From contig NC_092190.1 in assembly GCF_043641665.1 (NCBI RefSeq), positions 22,833,048-22,897,047 on the forward strand: DNA of 64,000 nt, read 5' to 3'. Below are positions 13,968 through 23,860 of the stretch, piece after piece (within the stretch, counting starts at the first letter, position 1; each line of letters begins with the position of its first letter). The notes beneath the pieces are model-generated. The model was not told where the DNA came from. It saw only the letters and a list, made by a program, of their open reading frames with translations, and searched no databases. This DNA is from Enoplosus armatus (lineage: Eukaryota > Chordata > Actinopteri > Centrarchiformes > Enoplosidae). Position numbers and translations under genes: made by a program.

Positions 13968-15102
13968 GTCACAACATGCCATTTGCTCCGTATCTTTTCT
14001 CGGCTTTTCATTATTATGAAGAGCAAACTGAGCGAGACAACATTTTGTATGTGAATGCACCAAAACATGTGCATCTCCCACACTGTTATTTATAAAAGAG
14101 CGTTAGGCACCCCACACACACTTCAGACTACGTCTACACACTGTGTAGAACAGCCCGTGTCATGTGGTACAGTGGGGACAGTAAATAAGGATGGAAAGTA
14201 GTAATAAAGCATCATTCATTTCACTGATTGTGTCGTGTTGTGTGTTGTGTCGTGCTTGTGTTCTGACTTCGTGTCAGTTTAATTTTCAGTTCCAGGCTTT
14301 TTTGTCACTCCAGAACCTTAAAAAAGTGATGGGACTATAAATGGCTTGAAGGAAGTGGGTGTCGGATGCAGCTGCGCGCTCGCACTCAGATGTACTTTAT
14401 CTTGTCATCATGAAACGGGATCCTAAAATTGGTATTTCAAAACAAGAGGCTCGGTCCTTTGCACCTACATAAATCACTGACTGCCGCTCTTATGCAAACT
14501 TCCTGTTGATATCCCAACACTGTAAAAAGTGTAAATCCCCAGTGTTACAGCACAGCTTGGGAAATACAGCACGTTCTCTCGCACGACCTTGCTGCCATCC
14601 GCGATGTGCGCGCCAGGAGAGAAGCACTGACACAACCACCCCCCCCGACAGTCCCAGTTTATAGCTGCGATCTGCATGTGGGTGGACCTGACACTTCCGA
14701 GGACCGCCGATGACACGAGCCTCGGGGGCCGCATCCAGGCTTGTTAGAATCAGCGAGACCCCAGGAGTCCAACGAAGGCCCACGAAGAATCTGCTGCCCT
14801 CTTTCCTAATTGGATTTCTTATCTCGGCTTGTGGCATAAGGACACAGCTATGATACTGTATGAAGAGGGGGGGCATTTAAGAGGATAACAGGGAGCCGTC
14901 GGCGCCAGGCGATGAGGGGTCAGACGTGGAGAGATTAGCGGGGTTTTCTGTGCAACACAGAGGAGTTTTGGAGTACTTAATCCTAGCTATGATCCCTGCT
15001 TGTTTGACTGATTTCCGAGACAGGTTCGCTGTGAGCTGAAGGCAAAGTGCATCATGCCGAGCTGCAGCAGACGCCTCGGGGTGTCAGACACTGTTATTAT
15101 TT

Positions 15103-15114
15103 GGGGGGGGGGGG
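15103..15114. repeat. Poly(G) tract, short
   Basis: 12 consecutive G. Confidence 0.9.
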
Positions 15115-16850
15115 TTCATACATTACCAATTTTTGAATGCAGCGAGCAGCCCGGCCTCCCTAAAAGTGAAACGACGGGCCATGAAAGAGAAAAGTGCCGC
15201 ACACAGAGATTCCAAAAAGCCTCCAGGCAGCAGAAGATGAGGCTGAATATTCTCACATGTAATTCAAGCTCTGTTTATTGTCACTGGAAGACAAAGCAAA
15301 GATCCTAAAAGCAATTTGGCTCAGCGAGTCTGTTCCTGTGGAATAAGGTGTTGGTTTTTTTATATTTGCTCACTGCTCAGAAACGTGTAATGTCTACAGT
15401 TATGTACAGAGTGCCATGTTCTTTTATTTGTCCTTGTGTCAATATGTGTCAGCACATCAAGCTGTAGCGACGCAGAACATAAATAATATGAGCTTGTTCA
15501 CCCCTCTAATTCTTCTCTGGTTCACTGCCTCATTCACTTTAATAGACGCCTGTATGTGACATGGTTCATTTTCCGTTACAGCACAACTTGGGGTTCTTTT
15601 TGTCCTTGTGTTCAGTGTGTGTGACAACAAATTGATGTCCACTGAAGACCTGCCACTTCCACCCCGTCTGCTGAAGCCAATCAGCTGCTGTTTGTTTTAA
15701 ATCAATGAGGATCAATGGAGGTACGCACAGTCACAAACTCCCAAATGACCTTCCCTCGGTGACAGTTTGTAGATAACTCAAATCAAACTGACTGATCCTG
15801 GCTGACTTAAATGGTCCCGTGCAGGTATAAAGCTAGAACCACATCAAGTAAAGGCCCTGAAACAACATATTTCCTCAGTCAGCTTCTTACTGTGAATGAT
15901 GGAATCCAGCCTAACTACACCCGTTTCTGCCAAAGTTACTACAGTTTTGGTTGTTTCCCTTTAGAGGTTTCCGTACTCGTGTCAGGATTTAACCACATTT
16001 GAATCCGAAGCTGATGGCAGCTCATGTTGTTTGGTCACTGTCCAGTTAAATCTGATCAAAGCACACTTCACACAGCCTTGATGAAGCAGATTCTCTGGAG
16101 TGTTAAACTGAATAAATAATACCTGACGATGTTTGTTGCTCATCTAGTCATGAATGTTTAAATGTTACACTTCTCTTAAGGAATACTTAAGATGTGTTGC
16201 CTATAGTTTTCAGGGGCTTTAAGGGATCATGCTGGTTTATTACAATTTGGGTCTCACATAGGTTGGTTTCTATCAGTTGGTATCTATCAGATACGTTTGC
16301 ATGGCTGAGATCAGGGAACGCGGCAACAACCAAACTGATTAACTGTCACCTGTTTCGGGGGTCATGGGCATGTAGGGATTTCGCCGCCATCCCAGCAATG
16401 AACTGATAGAAATGATGGCCAACTGAAATAAACCAGAATTGGCCTTTAAGTCCAAAACACAGCTCCACGGGCTGCTGGTCCCGAAGTACCCACGCTGAAT
16501 GCATCCCATAATACCCTGGCTGCATCCTAAACGTGTGCAACGTCACAGCTGCAACCCTCTTTTTAAAGACAGTGCCTTTTATCAGAACCGCCAAGACAGG
16601 TGACGGATGGAGGGTCGGGTTCAGCACAGGGGGTCACGGAGAAGGACCCAGCATCAGGAGCCCACATGGCTGGGGGTGTTGATGATGTCTCACTGCTCAG
16701 CACCCAGACCTGATGACTCTAAACTGCCCAAAATGGTCCCCCTTAACGGATCCCATTAACCAGTTTCATATCTGAACCCATCTTTCATCCCAAGTTGAAC
16801 CCCACTATTTCCAAACATTCAGCCTCTTATTCAAAAACTGCAAGCCTTCT

Positions 16851-16886
16851 GGGGCAGCGTGGGGGGCTGGGGGGCGGGGCGGGGGG
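16851..16886 (+). other. G-quadruplex-like G-rich run
   Basis: Five runs of at least four G are separated by loops of 1-6 bases (G4, cagcgt, G6, ct, G6, c, G4, c, G6). It lies on the strand opposite to dpp10 transcription, about 0.9 kb inside intron 1. Confidence 0.7.
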
Positions 16887-16980
16887 TCGATAAACTTGCC
16901 TCAAGCTAAATTTCACTGGTGGGACTTTGAGGTTGAAAAGTGATGCAGAACCCGCAGCAAAATCGATACTGCTGTTGAGT

Positions 16981-16985
16981 CACAC

Positions 16986-17027
<42 letters not shown>
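16981..17027. repeat. (CA)n-(CG)n-(CA)n microsatellite
   Basis: CA repeats with an internal CGCGCGCG block at 16993-17000, an alternating purine-pyrimidine stretch of the sort that can adopt Z-DNA. Confidence 0.92.
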
Positions 17028-17031
<4 letters not shown>

Positions 17032-17178
17032 CACCACAAATGTCACACTCCTTCAGACCAGGTTTGGGTGCACTATTTGAAGACAATGCGGATGCTGCCG
17101 TCGATCGTGGCTCGAACGTAACACGGTACCTGTCCTCTCACCATTCCCGCCATGTTTAAACGGTAGCCTAACATTTAA

Positions 17179-17204
17179 ACACACACACACACACACACAC
17201 ACAC
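17179..17204. repeat. (CA)n microsatellite
   Basis: 13 AC/CA units. Confidence 0.93.
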
Positions 17205-17700
17205 TCCTTGCTGCCTCCCCGCTGCCACTTTCATGTGATTTGTTCATAGCAGGTAGAAAACCAGGCTGATCTCCCGAGACCGTGCACGGCAAAGTTAAGC
17301 CACTGATGCGCCATCGAAGACCAAATCCAAAGCGCAAATGTTTCAGGGAGGTGTGCTGATGGGAGACAAGCCTGTATGACTTCTTGTCAGCCCGCACAGA
17401 CAATATAATAATAAGGAGCGCGACGTGATATGAATGAAATCTCGCCACTGCGCCAGTGCGTGGCTCCTCATCCAACGCATTCGCACTCAAGAACCGGAGC
17501 TCCCTCACCCCAACACGGCCACGGGGATCAACAGCACTTCCCTACCATCGTGTCAAAATGAGACAGTTTCAAACATGAGCCTGAACTCCATCGGGTCGTG
17601 ATGGGGACGCCGACATCCCCAAACCCGTCTCCAAAGCGCTGTGCGTCAATGCGCATACCCGGCTCGCCAAAGCCGCACTGAAGTTTTGAGCTGCCACAGG

Positions 17701-17752
17701 GCTGCTGCTGCTGCTGCTGGTGGTGCTGGTGGTGCTGGTGCTGGTGGTGGTG
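17701..17752. repeat. CTG/TGG imperfect triplet repeat in dpp10 intron 1
   Basis: Six pure GCT units (17701-17718) are followed by interspersed GGT and GCT triplets to 17752. On the dpp10 transcript strand this reads as CAG and CAC/ACC repeats, starting about 62 nt inside intron 1. One minus-strand frame across it gives a His/Gln-rich peptide, but that is a repeat translation: the frame also runs across the dpp10 exon out of phase. Confidence 0.85.
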
Positions 17753-17802
17753 AGGAGTTCCACAAGACACGACTAAGTTGATCACACTGAAGAACACGCA
17801 TC

Positions 17803-17814
17803 CGTGAGGCTTAC
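17803..17814 (-). other. dpp10: Splice donor of dpp10 exon 1a
   Basis: Directly after the last AAG codon the minus strand reads GTAAGCCTCACG, a near-perfect U1 donor. If the intron were retained, translation would run ten more codons (VSLTDACSSV, then TGA), so the ORF closes quickly beyond the donor. The coding similarity to DPP10a ends exactly at this point, which supports the exon boundary. Confidence 0.85.
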
Positions 17815-17874
17815 CTTGATGGCCTTCGTAGACTGGCATTTCACCTGATGCGAGACGGTGGCGGTTTGGTTCAT
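17815..17874 (-). CDS. dpp10: dpp10 alternative first coding exon (DPP10a-type N-terminus)
   Basis: On the minus strand an ATG at 17874 opens 20 codons reading MNQTATVSHQVKCQSTKAIK. The exon stops in phase 0 at a consensus donor (AAG|GTAAGC). From memory, mammalian DPP10a begins MNQTASVSHHIKCQPSKTIK, about 14 of 20 residues identical, with the MNQTA, VSH and KCQ blocks kept. DPP10 is a single-pass type II membrane, catalytically dead DPP-IV-family protein that assembles with Kv4 potassium channels in neurons. The N-terminus encoded by this exon is cytosolic and is reported to speed Kv4 inactivation, as is the related DPP6a N-terminus. The start context has A at -3. Exon 2, which should carry the transmembrane segment, is not visible in 1-17814, so intron 1 exceeds 17.8 kb. 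The main alternative is dpp6, whose 'a' isoform starts similarly; the VSH and KCQ residues favour dpp10. Confidence 0.88.
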
Positions 17875-18110
17875 CTTGGGACGCCGACACAAACAGTCCT
17901 CCTATCCAAGTGAGAACAAAACAGCACGGCCGGAGAAGCAAAGCGAGTCCCCCCCCCCACGTCTACAACTCTACAGCGCGGGTCTGATCCGTGCTTTCGT
18001 TCTTTGTTCGGTGTGCGGTTCAGGCGCGCAACCGCATCTGACAGCTACTGTGTATGCCTCGCGCAGCGCAGCGCGGTAGGTATGTGCACAAGTGACCGGT
18101 GATGATTGGT
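17875..18110 (-). promoter_or_regulatory. dpp10: dpp10a 5' UTR and CpG-rich promoter region
   Basis: The sequence upstream of the dpp10a ATG is visibly richer in CG dinucleotides than the AT-rich surroundings. It includes a GC-alternating stretch at about 18059-18077 that resembles, but does not exactly match, an NRF1 site. A CCAAT box on the minus strand lies at 18104-18108, about 230 bp upstream of the ATG and correctly oriented. No TATA box is evident. A short upstream ORF (ATG at 18035-18037, stop at 18020-18022, five codons) would be in the leader only if transcription starts above 18037. The start site is inferred, not seen. Confidence 0.6.
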
Positions 18111-18141
18111 GTTCAGGGGCGACCGCAGAAATTTCCCGAAT

Positions 18142-18164
18142 GGGGGGGGGGGGGGGGGGGGGGG
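18142..18164. repeat. Poly(G) tract upstream of dpp10 promoter
   Basis: 23 consecutive G, about 35 bp beyond the CCAAT box, on the upstream side of the promoter. Confidence 0.95.
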
Positions 18165-18527
18165 CAAGGGGATAGTAAAACCTCAGGTATGACTGTCGAG
18201 GTCTGTGCCAACATCCCCAAACAAGCCCTTGATGCCTGAGGACAAATGACAGAGTTCTGCAGTCACTTCCATTTTTTCTTCAGAAAGTGCTTCACACGAA
18301 ATACCAGGATGTATGTACAGTGTGTTTTCACAAGATACCTGATAGGCAGCATTGTACAAAACACCATTAAATGGACCTTTTAAAACACACAGTTAAAACA
18401 CATGTGATACTGATGCAGGACTGACCGAGCAAATATAAGCCACCGTCTCCTTTTGGTGTCAGTGTTGTGTTTTCAACTAATTCCACCGCCACTGAGCGCC
18501 CCCCCAAAACAACCCAGATACTGCTTT

Positions 18528-18590
18528 AAGTTCGAGTTAATTTTATTCATACAGCCCAAAATCACTAATGTGCCTCAGATGGCTTTAATT
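18528..18590 (+). repeat. Dispersed teleost repeat, copy 2
   Basis: This starts GTTAATTTTATTCATACAGC and continues through CCAAAATCACTAATGTGCCT and CAGATGGCTTTAA. It is colinear with the reverse complement of 3914-4004 over about 45 bases with several mismatches, then similarity ends. Confidence 0.5.
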
Positions 18591-18900
18591 TCCCATTAAG
18601 CTCTGCGGGCTACACAGCAGCTTGATTATATTTTGCCCACAGACGTATAAATCAGCCGGTTGTCATATGCTGGAATGCTACAGTACACACCCCCGGTGTC
18701 TATTAATTAGTGGTAATTTGATTAAATGTGAATTTAATCAGGTACAGTATATATAAGCGTAATATCAACAGGAATAATACAGGTAATAAAACCATTTGAC
18801 ACAGGCCCTCAACAGCTTTGTGTTACCAAACACACAGCGGGGGCTTCAGGGCCCCTGGGGGTCAGGGAAAGACATTTTATATATAATATCAGGGTAAGAC

Positions 18901-18930
18901 ATTTTATATATATATAAAATATAATTTACA
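18901..18930. repeat. AT palindrome with local duplication
   Basis: ATTTTATATATATATAAAAT is a perfect 20-bp palindrome. The words GACATTTTATATATA occur twice between 18870 and 18915. Confidence 0.75.
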
Positions 18931-19119
18931 TGCAAGGGTTATTTTAAAAGTTTAAGTAAAGATTAGTTTATTTGTTTATTACAAAGCCAGGCTGGTCTAT
19001 TAAAAGGTATGTATGATGGTGAAATTAAAAGAGAATCATAATATGGACATAGAATAAAATTATATTTAGGTTCATTGTACAGTTAATTGTTCTGTGCTGT
19101 TATTGTTGTTCATGCAATG

Positions 19120-19158
19120 AATATAATATAATATATATATATATATATATATACACAC
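19120..19158. repeat. (AT)n microsatellite
   Basis: An ATAATATA run, then about 13 AT units ending in ACACACA. Confidence 0.9.
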
Positions 19159-22100
19159 AAGCTCGGAAATGGACGGTAGTGTAAAGCCGCCAATTTCAGT
19201 GTTTGTTTTGTCATTTAGCTTTCCACAGTTGGCGGCGTTGCGTCGGCAGATAACAGACAAACGATCCCGGTCTTTATTCTAGAATGAATGTTAGTCTTCT
19301 ACCTTCATGGCACACCTTAGGAACGGTACAGTCAGATGGACGTCTACCCAATCCCAGCAGGCCTAATTCACTATTCTTGACACTATGTGCATCAATAATG
19401 TAATTTAACATTGACAAATACCCTAATCATGGATGGTATGGCGTACAGGGACACAATCTTATTACACTGCTGGGGGAAACTCTCAGTTACGGGGGTGGGG
19501 GGGCTGATATGGGGTGATTCCACAGGCAGGGGAGAAATATGTTTCATCATGACACAGTGAGTAAATGTGTCTGCAGTGGCCTTCACAAGCTGATAAATTA
19601 CACTTGCACAGCCCTCTGGTGTCGTGGCGTTTCAGCTCGGCTTCTTTGTCTGAGGAGGAAAAAGGTCTTTCATCCCTTTTTGTTTTCCTCCTTTGTCTCT
19701 TTGCTCTTGTCCACATGTCTCCCTGGGTCCTGCTTTGCACATAGTCATGGCGGAGCATGTCGAGGTATTCAGGGACCCCTTCCATCAAAAGACTGGGGGT
19801 TAATTGAACAATTGCAGCACATCTGTTTCCCATCATGCATTGTTATCTGGGGGGTTCATTAGAGGGATGTTGTACACCCAATCTGCCCGTGGCTGTCTTG
19901 ACGAGCTTTTTGCTTTACAAGTGTCTGAGGCTGCATATCAATGTCAGTATATGGGGGAGAGGCCTAACACCACACCAGATAAGGCCAGTCGTGTGTATTT
20001 GTGTTTCTAATGCTGTCGTGTTGCACAGCAGTTTATTAGTGCCCATCATAGTCACTTACTCAAGTGTATTTAAGCCTTTAAGCTTCGATGGAAACTGGGA
20101 AGACGCTACAATCTGCTAATTAATGTCAGCTGATTACATGCAGCTAAAATAACTTAACGTGTACAGGCAGGTGTAAATGACTCTAGGTGGTTTCTTGTGC
20201 ATGTTCAGACTTTCTGGTAATTACTTCCCATGTGCAGATGTGTATTGGCAGATGAATTAATAGGCTGCACACTGAGCTCGGTGTAAACGCGTGGGGTTGA
20301 TTTCATGCAAGAGGGCTCGTACACTGTGACTGAATCACCAGCTTCGGGTTCACTTTAATCTGTCATGCCTGAATAGGTGATGAGTGTGTATATGGATGTG
20401 TATACGGCTGCATGCGGGCGTGGGCGTGTTTGAGGGGTTATGTCTCTTGTGCTTAATTGTTTGGGCATGGATCCGACTTCCTGTCTGCCTTTGTGTCTGC
20501 GTATGAAAACCTTTATGTGGGGAAACCTTGTTACTTTTTATTTTGGCGATTTCTTTGGTTGTAACTGCAGGGTTGCATGCTTTTCAAGGAGTTTTGATAC
20601 ATTTTCAGTGCTTGGTGAAGCCATGTCAGAGCACGTTGGCTGTCAAGCTGACAACTATATACAGATATCAACATAATTAACATCATTTACATTAGTAATT
20701 GGGTGTTTGCATCCAGCTCGATGTGTGTACAATAAGAAGCTCTCCTCTGCGTTGTGAGTGCAACAAAATTAAACGCACATTGAGATACGTTCTTATCACT
20801 CTTCAATAATTAATATTTCCTCCGTCAGATGGCCATAAGCGAAGCGTTCCAGGCGATGTGCATGACTGAGCATACATGCATCGCGTAAAAAGGTCCTTTC
20901 AATGACTTCCAGGTTTTGTTCTACTACAAAGCACCATTGTGTGCACAGCGCTCGATGCCCAGCGAGCGGCGGATGGGGCTAATAGATCAGCAGTACCTGC
21001 AGGCGAAACCAGATTCAAGCAACTAAATGAACGGCTGCCTGCCTTCTCCTCACACTGACAGAGCTGAGCATTAAAGCAATTCCCGAGAGCTTCTCAATAA
21101 AATAAAGGAGAAACATGCTAAAGCTTTGGCTAATGGACATATACAATATCTTTGGGAAAGCAAGATGTCCTGTGTTGTTGTCCATTCAACTAAGATACTA
21201 CTATTTCTAGCCTTTCAGGTCCTTTAATCTACAGACAAGTATGGCTACCGATTCCGTTAATAGCATGCTTCTTTGGAGCGTTACAGTAGCACAAATAAAG
21301 TGTACTCAAATGAAAACAGAACAATGTTCAACTTGTATTCCAACGTCCATTCAAATAGAATTCTATTCATCTCGAGTCAAGAGAAAACCGTGTTAATGTT
21401 TGGGAACATTTCAGTCAACTCTGGTTCAAGCACTGAAGACTGTTACAGCAATTTGCCAAGTGTTCCCTCAGATCTGTCACACAAATCTCTTTACTGCAAA
21501 AGCAATGCGAAAAAGATATTCAATTTCTCCTGAAAACGGACCCATCTGCTGTCCCCCTTGGAACTTGCTTTTGTTCCATTCCCTTCAGTCACTGGCTTTT
21601 TATATCTTAGCCTTGGAAAATGTAGCCTAACATGTGCCTCACTGCATGGCTGTGAAAACACAGTAGACCTGAATACTAAATGGCCCGAGGCTAAGTGTTT
21701 TCTTCTTTTTATCAAAAGTCTTGAACTTTGAGTTGATCTTTACAAGGATACGTGTGCATTCACAGCGTTTGTCGTGACATCAGATTTCATTCATATGTGA
21801 TTGTGATGGACATTGAAGTTAATGAGTCATATTAATAAACCAAAATGCTGTTTGCGATGTAAATCATTATGCGCGACCAAAACTATGGGATAAAGGATCG
21901 GACGAGTTCGCCACGCGTGTCGACGAGAAATTCTATTTATGAACACAGCGGGTAATCACTGTGATTAATCATTAGCTTTAGTGGGGAAATTGGACTTATC
22001 CAAACTCAAACATGCCCAAAGGATTTGATTGAACAGGCTAATTGTCTTTTAGAGGAATGAATTAACTACACGTTCATCGGGGACTGGATCACACACACAA

Positions 22101-23130
22101 CACGGGGGATTTGGTTTGCTTCAGTACGACGACGCTGGCCACGAAGGCCTCGGAGAAACATTCGCTTTGAAGCTGCACTCTCGCAGAGGATGGGACCGAA
22201 TCAATTCTGTTCAATTTGCTTTGAAGGGGAAATTGCTTCCTCATCTCGCAGAGTCCATCACAGCTCAGTGGGACACAAAGACTTGTCCCTATTTACTCTT
22301 TGTTATGAAACCAAAAGCCGGCGATTTGCATTTTTTAAGCAGGCTTAACGATGTCTGATTACCTGGCTTTTTTGTTCACGCGGAGACTAAAACAAAAAAA
22401 AAACATCCACAGAAGCCCTTTCATCTAACTTCACACTGTGATTACTGGCATTGATAAAACCCTGTGACCATGTCAAGATTGTGTATTTCCTTCATATGTG
22501 TCCCTGTTCTGCAGGATGTTGTAATGAAGATGGGGCCTGGTGGAGGCAGGTGTCTGGACCTTGATTTCAGGGGTCATCGTTCCCGGGGTTGACTCACCTT
22601 GCCCATGCAAACTCCAAATGAGATTTTAAGTCTCCTCATCCTTCCGCCGCCAGCGCTCAGTCGGGTTGCCTGCGAGAAATGCGTGGCTGGGAAACTGGAT
22701 TACCCGTCCAAATCTTCATGGCCACCGGCAGGCGTGTGCGATGCCAGTCGCTATCCTGTGGACAGGAACGTGACAAAGGGACCGTTAGGTGCCGATACCG
22801 ACACATGTTTCTTCACGCTGGGTTTATGATTTAGCTCCTTACAGGGAAAACAAGGCCGTGAAGTGAGAATGTGTTTTCAATTTCTGAATCTATTTATTTG
22901 CACAACGAGAAACGAGCGCAGACGGTGAAAACGTAAATAACATGCAAGTGAGGAGACAAGGCTCATGTAGGTGGTCTCATTACATTAATGAGCCACAGCC
23001 AAATGGAACGAAATGAAATGAATAAGAAAATGGAGAACAAGAAAAATATCATGACACATATCAGTATCAGCGAAGAATGCTTTGCTGTTAGCCAGCATGG
23101 AGCCCCAAAGTGTTCAATATTAAATAACGA

Positions 23131-23860
23131 CGAGATAACACAATCATTTACTGATCCGCCAGAGGGGGAAATTCACACCAGGAAATAAGTAAAGACAAAT
23201 AGAGAAACTTGAAAAATAAATAAATAAAAGTGAGAGCAATGAAACTCAAATTATAGGCAATAGCAATGCACAGTACAGTACATATTATTGTAACATAATA
23301 TTGTATGGGCTATGTGATAAAGTATATTATGATATGTACATATTATAATAATATACAATGGATACTATAGGTATTAGTGTGAAGTATAGAGACAATAGAG
23401 AGGGAGAGTAATGTGAGTATCTGAGCCTGTTGCACACAGTCCAGGATCTGAGTCTCCTCTGTCCCGTACTGAAGAGGCCATCAGCGTTGTGAGACCATGT
23501 CCAGTTTTTCATTGATTTGGGCCCCAAGGTATTTGTATGAGTCCACCCTCTCCACTCCATCTCCCTGGATGATAACTGGGACAGGGGGTTTCTGTTCCTC
23601 TTGTAGTCCACCACCAGCTCTTTGGTCTGATATTGAGCTTCAGGTGTTGAGCTTCTTTGTTGTCTTTGTTGCATCCAACAAAGGAGGAGAGCGACGAGGA
23701 ATGGGGCCGCCGCGGTTCCTTGAAGTGTGCCGGTGTCGCTTATCCACAGCCATCCACTCGGACACACTGTGGCCAGCCAGTGAGGTAGTCCATGATCCAG
23801 GACGCAGTGTCGGGGGGGCCAAGATCCATGGCCAGAAGCTTTCCCCCTAGAAGGTAGGGT
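23131..23860 (-). pseudogene. Decayed LINE (L2/CR1/Rex-like) RT fragment
   Basis: The 3' end on the minus strand is at about 23131, with the GGGGGAAATT and GGATCAGTAAATGATT motifs (in reverse complement) typical of fish LINE tails. Upstream, frames give TKELVVDYKRNRNPLS, then NADGLFSTGQRRLR, which is LINE reverse transcriptase C-terminal sequence, plus an earlier SDTGTLQGTAAAPFL that corresponds to the RT motif-B region. Frames shift several times. The stretch that should hold the catalytic F/YADD motif is missing between PFL and TKELVV, so the copy is internally deleted and inactive. Confidence 0.8.

Larger units (their letters stand above)
1..17814 (-). other. dpp10: dpp10 intron 1 (5' part, runs off the window)
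   Basis: Everything below the exon 1a donor is intron in the gene's reading direction. I found no downstream dpp10 exon: no minus-strand frame shows the expected hydrophobic transmembrane segment or beta-propeller start. The interval holds microsatellites, two TE-type repeats, one MITE and otherwise AT-rich unique sequence. ORFs of up to 191 codons here have no recognisable domains and no codon structure I would trust. That this is one intron is inferred from the exon's orientation. Confidence 0.7.
17430..18110. promoter_or_regulatory. CpG-dense block around dpp10 exon 1a
   Basis: From about 17430 to 18110 CG dinucleotides are frequent (for example in 17580-17690, 17840-17890 and 18000-18080), while flanking sequence is CpG-poor and AT-rich. 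This fits a small CpG island spanning promoter, exon 1a and the first part of intron 1. I judged density by eye and did not compute an observed/expected ratio. Confidence 0.55.
18165..23130. other. Upstream non-coding stretch
   Basis: AT-rich, homeodomain-core (TAAT/ATTA) rich sequence with two small inverted repeats (18720-18739 and 21953-21967) and the AT repeats listed above. No coding signal is seen. It could contain regulatory elements, but nothing here proves it. Confidence 0.55.

Noticed and set aside
17528..17941. 137-codon minus-strand ORF rich in His and Gln over the dpp10 exon
   Set aside because: It is out of frame with the conserved 20-codon exon and its striking composition comes from the triplet repeat at 17701-17752.
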